Positions 18,780 to 27,235 are shown, numbered from the stretch's first letter. The stretch is DNA of 64,000 nt from Kiloniellaceae bacterium (GCA_021776175.1 JAJFGJ010000022.1:1-64000); one strand, 5' to 3'. The notes: a model not told the origin generated them from the letters alone. Program-made: numbers and translations.

Positions 18780-19567
18780 GATCTAGCCGCCAACAAGACA
18801 GCCGCGAGTTCGCAAAAGCCCGCCGCGCTTTCGCTCGGCGTTACCCATGTGGGCTGGGCCGGTAAATCGGTTTGACGCACGTTCGCGACACCAACCGAAT
18901 TCTTGAAAAATCCAAACATGGGCGCATCGTTCGGAGAATCTCCGGCGAAGACGATCCGCTCGTTTTCGGACGCCATGTCGATCCCGAAAAGATCGGCCAG
19001 GCAGCGGCGGGTCATGGTCAGCTTGTCGTAGCCGCCGAACCACCCGTTCACGTGGATGGAACTGACCTTCGCCGTCGCCCCCGCTTCCTCGAACAATGCG
19101 ACGATCCGCGCGATCTGCTCGGGCGGAAGGGGGTCGACATCTTCGCGGAAGTCGATGGCCAGATCGGCAATCCGGTAATCCTGGTCCGAGGCTATGCCGG
19201 CGCCGGGAACTTCACTCAGGATTCTATCGCGCAGGGTGTCCAGGCGCGCCCGGTCCTCCCGCCGCTCCCGCCGCGTCTTGGCATAACCGGAAACCATCTT
19301 TCTGGCCTCCCGGTCGTAGGAAAAATACAAGGCCCCATTCTCGCCCACCACCGCATCGACCGGCCACATGCGCGCGAAGTGATCGCACCACCCCGCCGGG
19401 CGGCCGGTTACAGGAATGACGATCATGCCGGCCGCGCGCAGGGCCTCCATGGCCGCCAGGCTGGTTGAAGGCAGGAGTCCGTCCGCCGTCATAGTATCGT
19501 CGATGTCCGACAAGACCACGCGGACACGCCGCCTCTCTTCGAGGGAAAATTCGTTAAGCGGGCGCAT
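18776..19567 (-). CDS. HAD-IIB family phosphatase
   Basis: A 263-residue haloacid-dehalogenase-superfamily hydrolase. Motif I is VVLSDIDDTMT with nucleophile Asp21 and acid/base Asp23; motif II is VIPVTGRPAGW; motif IV is FAGDSPNDAPMF. The stretch between motifs II and IV (about residues 80-180) is the C2 cap of the Cof/SPP class. Related proteins dephosphorylate sugar phosphates such as sucrose-6-phosphate or mannosylglycerate phosphate. The substrate here is unknown. It is coupled to the downstream methyltransferase by an ATGA overlap, and the class II aldolase gene lies 24 bases upstream on the same strand, suggesting a three-gene operon. Confidence 0.8.
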   Translation of the reverse strand: MRPLNEFSLEERRRVRVVLSDIDDTMTADGLLPSTSLAAMEALRAAGMIVIPVTGRPAGWCDHFARMWPVDAVVGENGALYFSYDREARKMVSGYAKTRRERREDRARLDTLRDRILSEVPGAGIASDQDYRIADLAIDFREDVDPLPPEQIARIVALFEEAGATAKVSSIHVNGWFGGYDKLTMTRRCLADLFGIDMASENERIVFAGDSPNDAPMFGFFKNSVGVANVRQTDLPAQPTWVTPSESAAGFCELAAVLLAARS

Positions 19568-19591
19568 CTTGGCCTCAATATAAGGATGGGG

Positions 19592-20254
19592 TTAAGTCTT
19601 GGACTTGGGTCCGTAGTTCTTGAATTTTTCGGCGACACGGCCGATCTCGTCGTCGGGGAGAATAACCGGATTGCCGAGCTGGCGGCTCAAAAAATACTGC
19701 TGGGCCAGGGTTTCAAGCTCCCCGGCAAGCCAGAATGCCTTAGCCAGAGACGCCCCGCAGGCAATCGACCCATGGTTGGCGAGCAGGCAGCACAGCCGCC
19801 CCTCCAGTGCCCGCAGCGCGTTTTCCGACAAGTCCTGCGTGCCAAAGGTCGCATAGGGCGCGCAGCGGACTGTGGAACCGCCGGCGGCGGCGATCATATA
19901 GTGGACCGCCGGTATGTCCTTCCCGGCGATGGCGACCGCCGTGCAGTAAGGAGGATGGGCATGGACCACCGCCCCGATATCTCGCCTTTCGCGCAGGATA
20001 TCGCGGTGAAAACGCCACTCCGACGAGGGCTGGTGGGGCCCCGAGGGCGTGCCGTCCATGGCGAGGAAAATTATGTCTTCCGGAACCATGGTGCCGTAGG
20101 CGATACCGGAAGGCGTGATCAACAAACCATCGCGCCAACGCACGCCAATATTGCCGGAGGTTCCCTGGTTTATGCCGCGCCGGTCCAAGGCCAGGCAGGT
20201 GGCGATGATTTCCTCGCGAAGAGCGTGTTCGGTATCGTCCATGGCGAACCCCAT
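19592..20254 (-). CDS. Class II aldolase/adducin family protein
   Basis: A zinc-dependent aldolase-fold protein of the L-fuculose-phosphate aldolase family, 220 residues from the ATG at 20254. Other in-frame starts are at 20299 and 20242, and none has a clear ribosome site. Key parts: NQGTSGNIGVRW (phosphate loop), ITPSGIAYG, SSEWRFHRDIL with the catalytic Glu, AVVHAHPPYCTAVA with two zinc histidines, and LLANHGSIACG with the third zinc His. The family cleaves sugar phosphates or, in some members, epimerises or decarboxylates. It is likely cotranscribed with the downstream HAD phosphatase and methyltransferase. Confidence 0.85.
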   Translation of the reverse strand: MGFAMDDTEHALREEIIATCLALDRRGINQGTSGNIGVRWRDGLLITPSGIAYGTMVPEDIIFLAMDGTPSGPHQPSSEWRFHRDILRERRDIGAVVHAHPPYCTAVAIAGKDIPAVHYMIAAAGGSTVRCAPYATFGTQDLSENALRALEGRLCCLLANHGSIACGASLAKAFWLAGELETLAQQYFLSRQLGNPVILPDDEIGRVAEKFKNYGPKSKT

Positions 20255-20419
20255 CGTGCTAAGCCGCGATGATAAGGAGCCATAGAGACGGCTTACCAAG
20301 GCTTTCGGATACTAGCTGGATACAAGGAAATTGAAACCGGGACGCGGCCGGCATTTGCCCGCCCCGCCGCCGTTGGAGATAATGGCGGTCCTTCGCCAAC
20401 CAACTCGTGGGAAGTTCAC

Positions 20420-21166
20420 GTGGTCAAGGCCTTGATATTCGATGTGTTCGGGACGGTCGTCGACTGGCGCACGGGCGTGTCGCGGGAGGTCGAGGCTTTC
20501 TGCGGCGCCCGGGGCCTAGCCGTCGACGGCATTGCTTTCGCCGACGCCTGGCGGGCGAAGTACCAGCCGGCCATGGAGGCGATACGCGCCGGCGGGCGCG
20601 GATACATCGCCCTGGACGTGCTGCACCGGGAAAACCTGGACGCCACGCTTTCCGAGTTCGGCCTGAGCGAGCCGATAGACGCGGCGGCGCGAGTAGACCT
20701 AAACCGGGCGTGGGAAAAGCTGCCGCCCTGGCCCGACAGCGTCGCGGGATTGACAACGATCAAGCAGGCTTACGCGATCGCACCCTGCTCCAACGGCTCC
20801 ATCGCCCTCATGACTTGGCTGGCGAAGTACGCCGCGTTGCCCTGGGACGCGATCCTGGGCGCTGAAATAGCCCGCGCCTATAAACCTCAGCCGGCGGTGT
20901 ACCTGGCCTCGGCCGCGGCCCTGGGACTGACCCCGGAGGACGTGATGATGGTCGCCGCGCATAATGACGATCTCGTGGCCGCCCGCGCGGCGGGACTGAA
21001 AACCGCCTTCCTTCCCCGCCCACACGAACACGGCCCCGGCCAAACCACCGACCTGGAACCCAATTCGCAATGGGATGTTATCGCCGCCGATCTCAGCGAT
21101 CTCGGCCGGCTCATGATCGGAAAGTGCTCTACACCGCGCGGGCGTGACGGGTTTCGCCGGGGTTGA
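20420..21166 (+). CDS. Haloacid dehalogenase, type II (L-2-haloacid dehalogenase family)
   Basis: A 248-residue HAD enzyme starting at GTG 20420. It has the type II signature ALIFDVFGTVVDWR (nucleophile Asp8), PCSNGSIALM (motif II with Ser/Asn), and ARAYKPQPAVYLASAAALG (Lys of motif III), then VMMVAAHNDDLVAARAAGLKTAF (motif IV). These fit hydrolytic dehalogenation of L-2-haloacids with configuration inversion, although many family members have other phosphatase-like roles. The last 38 bases overlap the 3' end of hemN on the opposite strand, so the final dozen residues (beyond DLGRLM) may be poorly constrained. Confidence 0.83.
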   Translation: MVKALIFDVFGTVVDWRTGVSREVEAFCGARGLAVDGIAFADAWRAKYQPAMEAIRAGGRGYIALDVLHRENLDATLSEFGLSEPIDAAARVDLNRAWEKLPPWPDSVAGLTTIKQAYAIAPCSNGSIALMTWLAKYAALPWDAILGAEIARAYKPQPAVYLASAAALGLTPEDVMMVAAHNDDLVAARAAGLKTAFLPRPHEHGPGQTTDLEPNSQWDVIAADLSDLGRLMIGKCSTPRGRDGFRRG

Positions 21167-22499
21167 GATAACTGTCGAAAACGGCGCAAGCGGCGCGCAC
21201 GAAGGGCCGGCCTTTCGCCGTTATGCGGATAACGGGCCCGGAATCGCCTGATTCTATGTCCAGCAAGCCGTCGGCGCACATGCCTGACAGAGCCTCGATC
21301 TCGTCCGCGAACGCCGCGCCGCCGACACCGAAGTCCTCGCCTATCCGGCCCAGGTCGACGCTCAGGTCGCACATTAAACGCTCGATCACCGCCGAGCGCA
21401 GGCGGTCGTCGCCGCTCAAGGCACGGCCACGCGCGATCGGCAACTCACCGCGCGCCACCGCATCCCGGTATTCGGGCATCGCCGCCGTGTTTTGAATGAA
21501 TCCCTGGGGCATGGCGCCAATGGCGGAAGGCCCGAAGCCGATCCGGGCAATGGCGTCATCGGTGGTGTAGCCCTGGAAGTTACGTTTCAGAGCCCCCTCC
21601 CTCGCCGCTACCGCCAGCGTGTCGCCGGGCCGCGCGAAGTGATCCAGGCCAATCCAGCGATATCCGGCGCCGGTCAGGCGATCCGCTGCCGCCATGTACT
21701 GCGCGAAACGCTCTTCCGGCCCCGGCAAGGCCGCTTCGTCGATCAGCCGCTGATGCTTTTTCATCCACGGAACGTGGGCATAACCGAACAGGCACAGCCG
21801 GTCCGGCTCCAGACTCAGCGCACTATCGATGGTGGCCTCCACACACGCTACATCTTGATGCGGCAAGCCATACATCAAGTCGATGTTGATCGAATCGATA
21901 CCGGCCGCGCGAAGCGTCTCGATGACCTCCTCCGTTTCATCGAAGCTTTGCATCCGATTCACGGCCGCCTGGACCTTGGGGTTGAGGTCCTGAAGTCCAA
22001 TACTGGCCCGCTTGACACCGCCCCGGGCTAAGGCAGGGATGACCGCCATATCCAGGTCGCGCGGATCGATCTCGACCGCGATATCGGCCTCTGCGGGAAT
22101 ATCGAAGTGCCGGCGCAAGCGGGTGAAGAGCCGGCCGATCTCCTTTGGCGTCAAAATCGTGGGCGACCCACCGCCGAAATGCAAATGACAGACTTGGCGC
22201 CGCGCCCCCAGGGCATCGGCGGCCAAATCGATTTCCCGCGCCAGGACCTCAAGGTACTGTTCGATGGGGCGGTGCCGTTTAACGATCTTGGTATGGCAGC
22301 CGCAGAACCAGCATAAGCTATCGCAAAAGGGTATATGCACGTACAGCGACAGCGCCGCGGCCGGATCTAGCTCCGCCAGCCAGCGGCGGTAATCCTCCGC
22401 CTGGATTTGGGGGCCAAAATGCGGCGCCGTGGGATAGCTTGTGTAGCGGGGAACCCGCTGATCGTATTTGTGGAGAAGGGTGCCGACCTGATTTTGCAT
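21129..22499 (-). CDS. hemN: Oxygen-independent coproporphyrinogen III oxidase
   Basis: A radical-SAM enzyme that decarboxylates coproporphyrinogen III to protoporphyrinogen IX when oxygen is low. The 456-residue protein has PRYTSYPTAPHF at the N-terminus and YVHIPFCDSLCWFCGC, the CxxxCxxC cluster cysteines plus the extra cysteine typical of true HemN (not HemW). Next come the FGGGSPT SAM-binding strand, SIGLQDLNPKVQAAVNR, and a C-terminal HemN domain. A perfect FNR-type site (22538-22551) lies 39 bases before the start, so anaerobic induction is likely. The 3' end overlaps the convergent dehalogenase gene. Confidence 0.93.
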   Translation of the reverse strand: MQNQVGTLLHKYDQRVPRYTSYPTAPHFGPQIQAEDYRRWLAELDPAAALSLYVHIPFCDSLCWFCGCHTKIVKRHRPIEQYLEVLAREIDLAADALGARRQVCHLHFGGGSPTILTPKEIGRLFTRLRRHFDIPAEADIAVEIDPRDLDMAVIPALARGGVKRASIGLQDLNPKVQAAVNRMQSFDETEEVIETLRAAGIDSINIDLMYGLPHQDVACVEATIDSALSLEPDRLCLFGYAHVPWMKKHQRLIDEAALPGPEERFAQYMAAADRLTGAGYRWIGLDHFARPGDTLAVAAREGALKRNFQGYTTDDAIARIGFGPSAIGAMPQGFIQNTAAMPEYRDAVARGELPIARGRALSGDDRLRSAVIERLMCDLSVDLGRIGEDFGVGGAAFADEIEALSGMCADGLLDIESGDSGPVIRITAKGRPFVRAACAVFDSYLNPGETRHARAV

Positions 22500-22537
22500 G
22501 TCGGGGCGGATTAGGCCTCCATCGCCAAGACACAGCC

Positions 22538-22551
22538 TTGATTCAGATCAA
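22538..22551. promoter_or_regulatory. FNR/Anr-type binding site
   Basis: TTGATTCAGATCAA is a perfect match to the FNR consensus TTGATNNNNATCAA. It lies between the divergent hemN and DUF2189 genes. On the plus strand a TATTCT box (22573-22578) would put the site about 41 bases upstream of the transcription start, the classic activating position. On the minus strand CCTAAT (22510-22515) is similarly spaced toward hemN. Dual activation by an FNR-family regulator under low oxygen is inferred. Confidence 0.8.
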
Positions 22552-22592
22552 GCTGATGTGGAATTCTAAGGCTATTCTTATCTGGTTTGGAT

Positions 22593-23384
22593 ATGTCCGG
22601 TCAAAACATAACATCAGCCGCACCCGGGGCCGCCGCCTCGCTCCTACGGGTGAAGCAGGTAACTCTGGAGCAGCCCTGGTCGTGGCTGGCCGCTGGATGG
22701 CGCGATATCTGGCGGGCGCCGCACGTCAGCCTGACTTACGGCGCCATATTCACCGCGATCAGCCTACTCCTGACTTTCGGCCTATTCGCGGCGAATCTGG
22801 AATATCTACTGCCTCCGCTTGCCGCCGGGTTCATATTGGTCGGACCGATGCTGGCGGTCGGGCTATACGAAACTAGCCGCCGATTGGAAGCGGGAGAACC
22901 TGTTACCCTGGCCTCGGCACTGTTCATCGCGGCGCGCGCACCGACACAGATCGCGTTCTTGGGTTTTATACTGGCGCTGGCCCTCTTGGCCTGGATGCGC
23001 TTGGCATCGCTGTTATTCGCGCTCTTCTTTGGAACCCTGGACTTCCCGCCACTGGAACAAATCCTGCCACTGCTGTTTTTTTCATGGGAGGGACTGAGCC
23101 TTCTTATCGTCGGCTCGGTTTTCGGCGGGATCATCGCCGCCGGGGTATTCGCCATCAGCGCGGTCTCGGTCCCGCTATTGCTGATTCGCGATATAGACGC
23201 CATCACGGCCATGCTGATCAGCGTTCGCGCGGTGCGCCGGAATTTTCTAGTCCTTGCCCTTTGGGCCTGGCTGATCGCGGTCTTGACTGGATTTGGATTG
23301 ATTCCAGGTTTCTTGGGTATGATCGTAACCTTTCCGTTAGTCGGCCACGCAACCTGGCATGCCTGCCGCGATTTGGTTGAATAG
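22593..23384 (+). CDS. DUF2189 family membrane protein
   Basis: A 263-residue integral membrane protein, six or so hydrophobic segments. It has the DUF2189 opening pattern: PWSWLAAGWRDIWRAPHVSLTYGA, a conserved amphipathic Trp-rich segment before helix 1. The first helix pair (about 50-100) is separated by YETSRRLEAGEP, and the final helices end with FPLVGHATWHACRDLVE. Function is unknown in the family. I take the ATG at 22593; a TTG six bases earlier is possible. It shares the FNR-type site with divergent hemN, which hints at a role under low oxygen, such as at the cytochrome oxidase or respiratory chain. Confidence 0.8.
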   Translation: MSGQNITSAAPGAAASLLRVKQVTLEQPWSWLAAGWRDIWRAPHVSLTYGAIFTAISLLLTFGLFAANLEYLLPPLAAGFILVGPMLAVGLYETSRRLEAGEPVTLASALFIAARAPTQIAFLGFILALALLAWMRLASLLFALFFGTLDFPPLEQILPLLFFSWEGLSLLIVGSVFGGIIAAGVFAISAVSVPLLLIRDIDAITAMLISVRAVRRNFLVLALWAWLIAVLTGFGLIPGFLGMIVTFPLVGHATWHACRDLVE

Positions 23385-23451
23385 ACGCGATCCACGGACG
23401 ATTTCGCGTATCCGGGCGGGGACTTCCGCCGCGCGCACCCATTAGCTTTAA

Positions 23452-25056
23452 GTGGCGAGCACCATGGCCGGACCAGACGCCACGCGAGGGTCGATTTCCC
23501 AAGGCGCGAACCATTCCGTGACCGAACAAAGCGAAGTCGCGGCCTGGCTGGGCGATCCTCGAACCTTTGGGATTGATGACGGGGCGGTCGAACGCATAGA
23601 TACCCATGGGGCCATGGTGTTCCTGGCTGGCGATCGTGCTTACAAGATCAAGCGCGCCGTGCGCTATCCCTACATGGATTTTTCGACCCTGGCGCTGCGC
23701 CGCGCCGCCTGTGAGCGTGAGGTCGCGCTGAACCGGCGCACGGCGCCGGAATTGTACCTGCGGGCAGAGGCGATCGTTCGCAAGGCCGATGGCGCGCTGG
23801 CATTCGGTGGCGCAGGTGAAACGCTCGAGTGGGCGGTGGTCATGCGCCGCTTCGACCAAGCCGGCCTGTGTGACCGCCTCGCCGAATCCGGTCGACTAAC
23901 TGCCGATATGATGGTTGCCCTGGCGGATGAGATCGCCGCCTTGCACGATTTGGCCGAACCTATCTTCGGCAAAGACGCGGCAGGCGGCGGCGCGGCGGGT
24001 ATGCGCGCCGTGATCGAAGAAAACTTCGGCGAGATGATCGAACGTAGCGATCTTTTTCCCGAGTCCACGGCCCTAAAATCGGAATCGTTACGCAACCTGG
24101 ACCAAGTCGCGCGCCTTCTCGACGCCAGGCTGGAGGCGGGCCTTGTGCGCCGCTGCCACGGCGATCTGCATTTGCGCAATATCTGCGTGATCGACGGCCG
24201 GCCAAGGCTGTTCGACTGCATCGACTTCAACGACGCGATTTCCTGTATCGACGTGATCTACGACTTGGCATTCCTGTTGATGGACCTGGAGCGGCGCGGC
24301 CTGCGCCCCTTCGCCAACTTGGTCCTAAACCGCTATCAGCGGCGCCGTGAAGATCTTGGCGGATTAGCCGCCCTGCCCTTGTTCCTTTCAGTCCGCGCGG
24401 CGGTTCGCGCCAAGGTCAGCGTCAGCATGGCGGCCACCCAGAGCGGCACGCGCGCCAATGCCGCCTTACTGGAAGACGCGCGCGACTATGAGCGTGCGGC
24501 CCGTGCGTACCTGCGCCCCGCCCCGCCCCGCCTAATCGCCATAGGCGGCCTGTCGGGAACCGGAAAAACCCATTTGGCGCGCGCCCTGGCGCCGGATCTG
24601 GGTGCCTCGCCCGGCGCCCTTCATCTGCGCAGCGACATCCTGCGCAAAACCCTGGCCGGCGTCGATGACTTAACCCGCTTGCCAAGCAGCGCCTACACCG
24701 CGCGGGCAAGCGATAATGTCTATGCCGAACTATCGATCCGCGCCCGCGCCGCGCTATCCGCCGGAGGGTCGGTCATCGCCGACGCCGTTTATGCCAAGCC
24801 AAGCGAGCGCGCGGCGATAGAAGCCCTGGCCGCGGATTTGGGCGTGCCGTTCGCGGGCCTGTGGCTGGAAGCCAGCGAGGACGTGCTGCTGCGCCGCGTG
24901 ACACAGCGCCGGGGCGATGCGTCGGATGCGACCGCCTCGGTGGTGCATGTCCAGCAGGATTACGATCTTGGCGGCATGACCTGGGCGCGTATCGACGCCA
25001 AAGACGATTTAGAGCGCGTCGCGGCGGCGGCCCGGTGCCAACTCAACCTTAGCTAG
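23452..25056 (+). CDS. Bifunctional APH-like phosphotransferase / P-loop kinase
   Basis: A 534-residue two-domain protein. Residues about 30-350 are an aminoglycoside-phosphotransferase-like kinase domain (AYKIKRAVRYPYMDFSTL with the ATP Lys; CHGDLHLRNICV catalytic loop; LFDCIDFNDA metal-binding Asp). Residues about 360-530 are a P-loop kinase domain (AIGGLSGTGKTHLARAL Walker A; HLRSDILRK; SVIADAVYAKPSERAAIEALA), resembling zeta-toxin/gluconate kinase folds. This arrangement is a known conserved family without a firmly established substrate. It starts at GTG 23452 or ATG 23464. The stop overlaps the convergent PhnD-like gene by four bases. Confidence 0.82.
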   Translation: MASTMAGPDATRGSISQGANHSVTEQSEVAAWLGDPRTFGIDDGAVERIDTHGAMVFLAGDRAYKIKRAVRYPYMDFSTLALRRAACEREVALNRRTAPELYLRAEAIVRKADGALAFGGAGETLEWAVVMRRFDQAGLCDRLAESGRLTADMMVALADEIAALHDLAEPIFGKDAAGGGAAGMRAVIEENFGEMIERSDLFPESTALKSESLRNLDQVARLLDARLEAGLVRRCHGDLHLRNICVIDGRPRLFDCIDFNDAISCIDVIYDLAFLLMDLERRGLRPFANLVLNRYQRRREDLGGLAALPLFLSVRAAVRAKVSVSMAATQSGTRANAALLEDARDYERAARAYLRPAPPRLIAIGGLSGTGKTHLARALAPDLGASPGALHLRSDILRKTLAGVDDLTRLPSSAYTARASDNVYAELSIRARAALSAGGSVIADAVYAKPSERAAIEALAADLGVPFAGLWLEASEDVLLRRVTQRRGDASDATASVVHVQQDYDLGGMTWARIDAKDDLERVAAAARCQLNLS

Positions 25057-25859
25057 GCGACCTTGGGATACCCGAGATCCCGCGCCGCCTTCACGATTTC
25101 CGCGATGCGCGCATAGGCGGAAACCGGCATGGCTTGCATGCCGGCAATGAAGAGCGCGTCGCGCGCGTCCGCCAGGCCGGGGTCGAGGGCCGCCGCGGTA
25201 ACTGCGGCGCGCAAACGAGCAACATTATCTTCGTCCATGGACGCTCGCGTAACGTAGGGCAAGCCGGGCGCGCTGGGACCTTCAGCCAGCACCCGCAGGC
25301 CTCGCACGGTGTCCGGGCGGTAACGGGCCAGAAGCGCGTAGGTCACGCAGTCGGTCGCGCAAACATCGGCCTTCCCGTGCGCGACCATATCCAAGCTGGC
25401 GGCATGGCCGCCGCTTTCCATGGTTCGGGCAAAAAATTTCCCATCCTTGCTATGGGGGGCGAAGACCGCGCGCAGGGCACTATAGCCCGATTGGGATTCG
25501 ATTCCGTTGAAGGCGGCGACACGCCCTTTCAGGTCGGCCGGTTCCTTGGCGGGGTCATCTTCGCGCACCATGATAAAGCTGCAATAGCGTGCGCCGTCGC
25601 ACCCGGGCACCGAAAATACGGGCGTCGCGATCAAGCGGAGATCGTCCTTGTATTCATGGGTCAAGGGGTAGCCGCAAGTCTGACTGATCAGCAGATTCGG
25701 GTCGCGCCAAAGGTTCACGAATTCCTCGCCCCGCTTCAAAGCCCCGGGCACGTCTTCGATCCCTTCGCGCGTCATGGCACGGGCGAGCCCACGCCACCAG
25801 GCATCGGTGGCTTCGGTATATTCAGGCATGTCGTACATGGGTAAGCTGGCGGTGGCCAT
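25053..25859 (-). CDS. PhnD-like phosphate/phosphonate-type binding protein, orphan
   Basis: A 268-residue protein with the two-lobe periplasmic-binding-protein fold of the PhnD family. Evidence: ISQTCGYPLTHEY, CSFIMVREDDPAKEPADLKGRVAAFNG, ESGGHAASLDMVAHGKADVCATDCVTYALL. It lacks a signal peptide: the N-terminus MATASLPMYDMPEYTEATDA is already the first strand. No ABC permease or ATPase is adjacent. It could therefore be a cytoplasmic ligand-binding or enzyme-like relative rather than a transport receptor, or the true start could be elsewhere. The GFA gene lies 14 bases upstream on the same strand. Confidence 0.72.
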   Translation of the reverse strand: MATASLPMYDMPEYTEATDAWWRGLARAMTREGIEDVPGALKRGEEFVNLWRDPNLLISQTCGYPLTHEYKDDLRLIATPVFSVPGCDGARYCSFIMVREDDPAKEPADLKGRVAAFNGIESQSGYSALRAVFAPHSKDGKFFARTMESGGHAASLDMVAHGKADVCATDCVTYALLARYRPDTVRGLRVLAEGPSAPGLPYVTRASMDEDNVARLRAAVTAAALDPGLADARDALFIAGMQAMPVSAYARIAEIVKAARDLGYPKVA

Positions 25860-25873
25860 GGGTCTGGACTCCG

Positions 25874-26293
25874 TTACGCTTTTATCTGGCTGGCGGGATA
25901 ACTCTTCAAGCCGTCGGCGATTTCGTAGTAGTCGCCCTTGTCGGCCACGAATATGTGAGCAACGGTCTTCAAGTTGGTCGGCGAGTCCAAGGTGCCGGCC
26001 GCGATTGAGATGGTGTCGCCTTCACGCCTTTCGTAGAACAGGCTGGCCCCGCAGGCGCCGCAGAATCCCCGGCGGGCTACTCGCGAGGACTCGTACCACG
26101 TCAAACCTCGTGTCTCGGTCAAGGACATATCTTTGCGCCTGACGTTGGTGTAGCTGGCGAAATGTCCGTGTGTGTGAAGGCACTGGCCGCAGTGGCACGA
26201 GATCACATCGCGCATGGGGCCGTGAATCTCGTAAGCGACCGCGCCGCAAAGGCACCGGCCCGCGGCGCGCGGCGCGGGCGACGTTTCGCTCAT
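25874..26293 (-). CDS. GFA-family (glutathione-dependent formaldehyde-activating-like) protein
   Basis: A 139-residue zinc protein of the GFA/CENP-V fold. It carries GRCLCGAVAYEI (first CxC), SCHCGQCLHTHG (CxxC pair), and GFCGACGASLFY (CxxC pair), the seven-cysteine set of the family. The founding member, Gfa, was proposed to join formaldehyde and glutathione; most homologues have unknown substrates. Its start overlaps the stop of the XRE regulator gene (ATGA), so it is translationally coupled, and the PhnD-like gene follows. No formaldehyde dehydrogenase is near, so a formaldehyde role is not supported. Confidence 0.82.
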   Translation of the reverse strand: MSETSPAPRAAGRCLCGAVAYEIHGPMRDVISCHCGQCLHTHGHFASYTNVRRKDMSLTETRGLTWYESSRVARRGFCGACGASLFYERREGDTISIAAGTLDSPTNLKTVAHIFVADKGDYYEIADGLKSYPASQIKA

Positions 26294-27189
26294 CGGGCGT
26301 TTTCCTTTGTTACTCTATTGCCCGTGGCGTTCTTGCTCGCGGCGGTCACTTCCTTGCGCAGCTTTCGCACCAAGGCGATCACATCCGGCGGTTGAACGAC
26401 GGCGCCACGGATGAGACCGTCGAAGTTGCGTATCAATGCGCGGATATGTTCGGTTGAATTGAATACGAAGTACATGTCGCCCAAATATATCGCCGCCTTA
26501 TTCCACCCAAAAACGGTCACCGGCACCGAGTAGTGTTGCAGCCCATCGTATAAAAACCACCGGAAGGCCGGATAGAGCTCGTCAAGCAGCGTCTCGATCT
26601 TGTCGAGTTGAGCGATACGGGTAGCGGCCGGCAGGCCGCCCCAAATTCCATAGCCTCGCGCGAAATCGTGCAGCGACTGGATCGCGCTGCAAACCTCGAC
26701 ATCGGTCTCGGGCGAGCGGGTATAGGCAAGTTCGTTTTCGGCTTGCTCAATGCGCACCACGGGCAGACGCGGGTTGTGTTCAAGATATTCGTAGCGAATG
26801 ACCTCCTCGGTCTTCAATACATCGGGCAAGGTTGTCGGCACATAGCGGATCTTGTTACCCGCCGCTTCCGCGCGCCAGCGGGCCAAGCGCGCGTCGGCCG
26901 GCGATCCGGCGCTGGATTCAATCTCCAGAACCGGGGCCAGGACCCCGGCCCCAAGCTGTCCCTCTTGGCTAATGCCCAGCAGCCAATCCACGCTCACCTG
27001 TTCGCGCGCCGCGATCGCCGCGATGGTTTCCGCGCGCGGCAGCCGTTCGTTGTTGGGAGATAGAAGTTGCGAAAGAGTTGAACGATCCAAGCCGGCACGT
27101 GCGGCGAAAGCGGCGCGGCTCAATCCGGACTTGGTGATCACCTCAGTCAAGCGCTCCCGAAAGACTTCGACGGTCTGATGCCTTTTCAT
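26290..27189 (-). CDS. XRE-family transcriptional regulator with unknown C-terminal domain
   Basis: A 299-residue regulator. Residues about 8-72 are a cro/cI helix-turn-helix (FRERLTEVITKSGLSRAAFA, AGLDRSTLSQLLSPNNERLPRAETIAAIA, VSVDWLLG). Residues 90-290 form a larger domain I do not recognise, possibly a ligand sensor (RWRAEAAGNKIRYVPTTLPD, YLGDMYFVFNSTEHIRALIRNFD). It is the first gene of a coupled pair with GFA, and is divergent from the desaturase. Inverted GGTGATA/TATCATC-type sequences lie in the shared intergenic region and are plausible operators. Confidence 0.75.
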   Translation of the reverse strand: MKRHQTVEVFRERLTEVITKSGLSRAAFAARAGLDRSTLSQLLSPNNERLPRAETIAAIAAREQVSVDWLLGISQEGQLGAGVLAPVLEIESSAGSPADARLARWRAEAAGNKIRYVPTTLPDVLKTEEVIRYEYLEHNPRLPVVRIEQAENELAYTRSPETDVEVCSAIQSLHDFARGYGIWGGLPAATRIAQLDKIETLLDELYPAFRWFLYDGLQHYSVPVTVFGWNKAAIYLGDMYFVFNSTEHIRALIRNFDGLIRGAVVQPPDVIALVRKLRKEVTAASKNATGNRVTKENAR

Positions 27190-27235
27190 GTCCTCATACC
27201 CTTACCGGTTTTCAGCATGGCAGTTTGAATATGGT

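Noticed and set aside
26608..27063. 151-residue plus-strand frame opposite the XRE regulator
   Set aside because: Shadow frame without family resemblance; the regulator has a clear helix-turn-helix.
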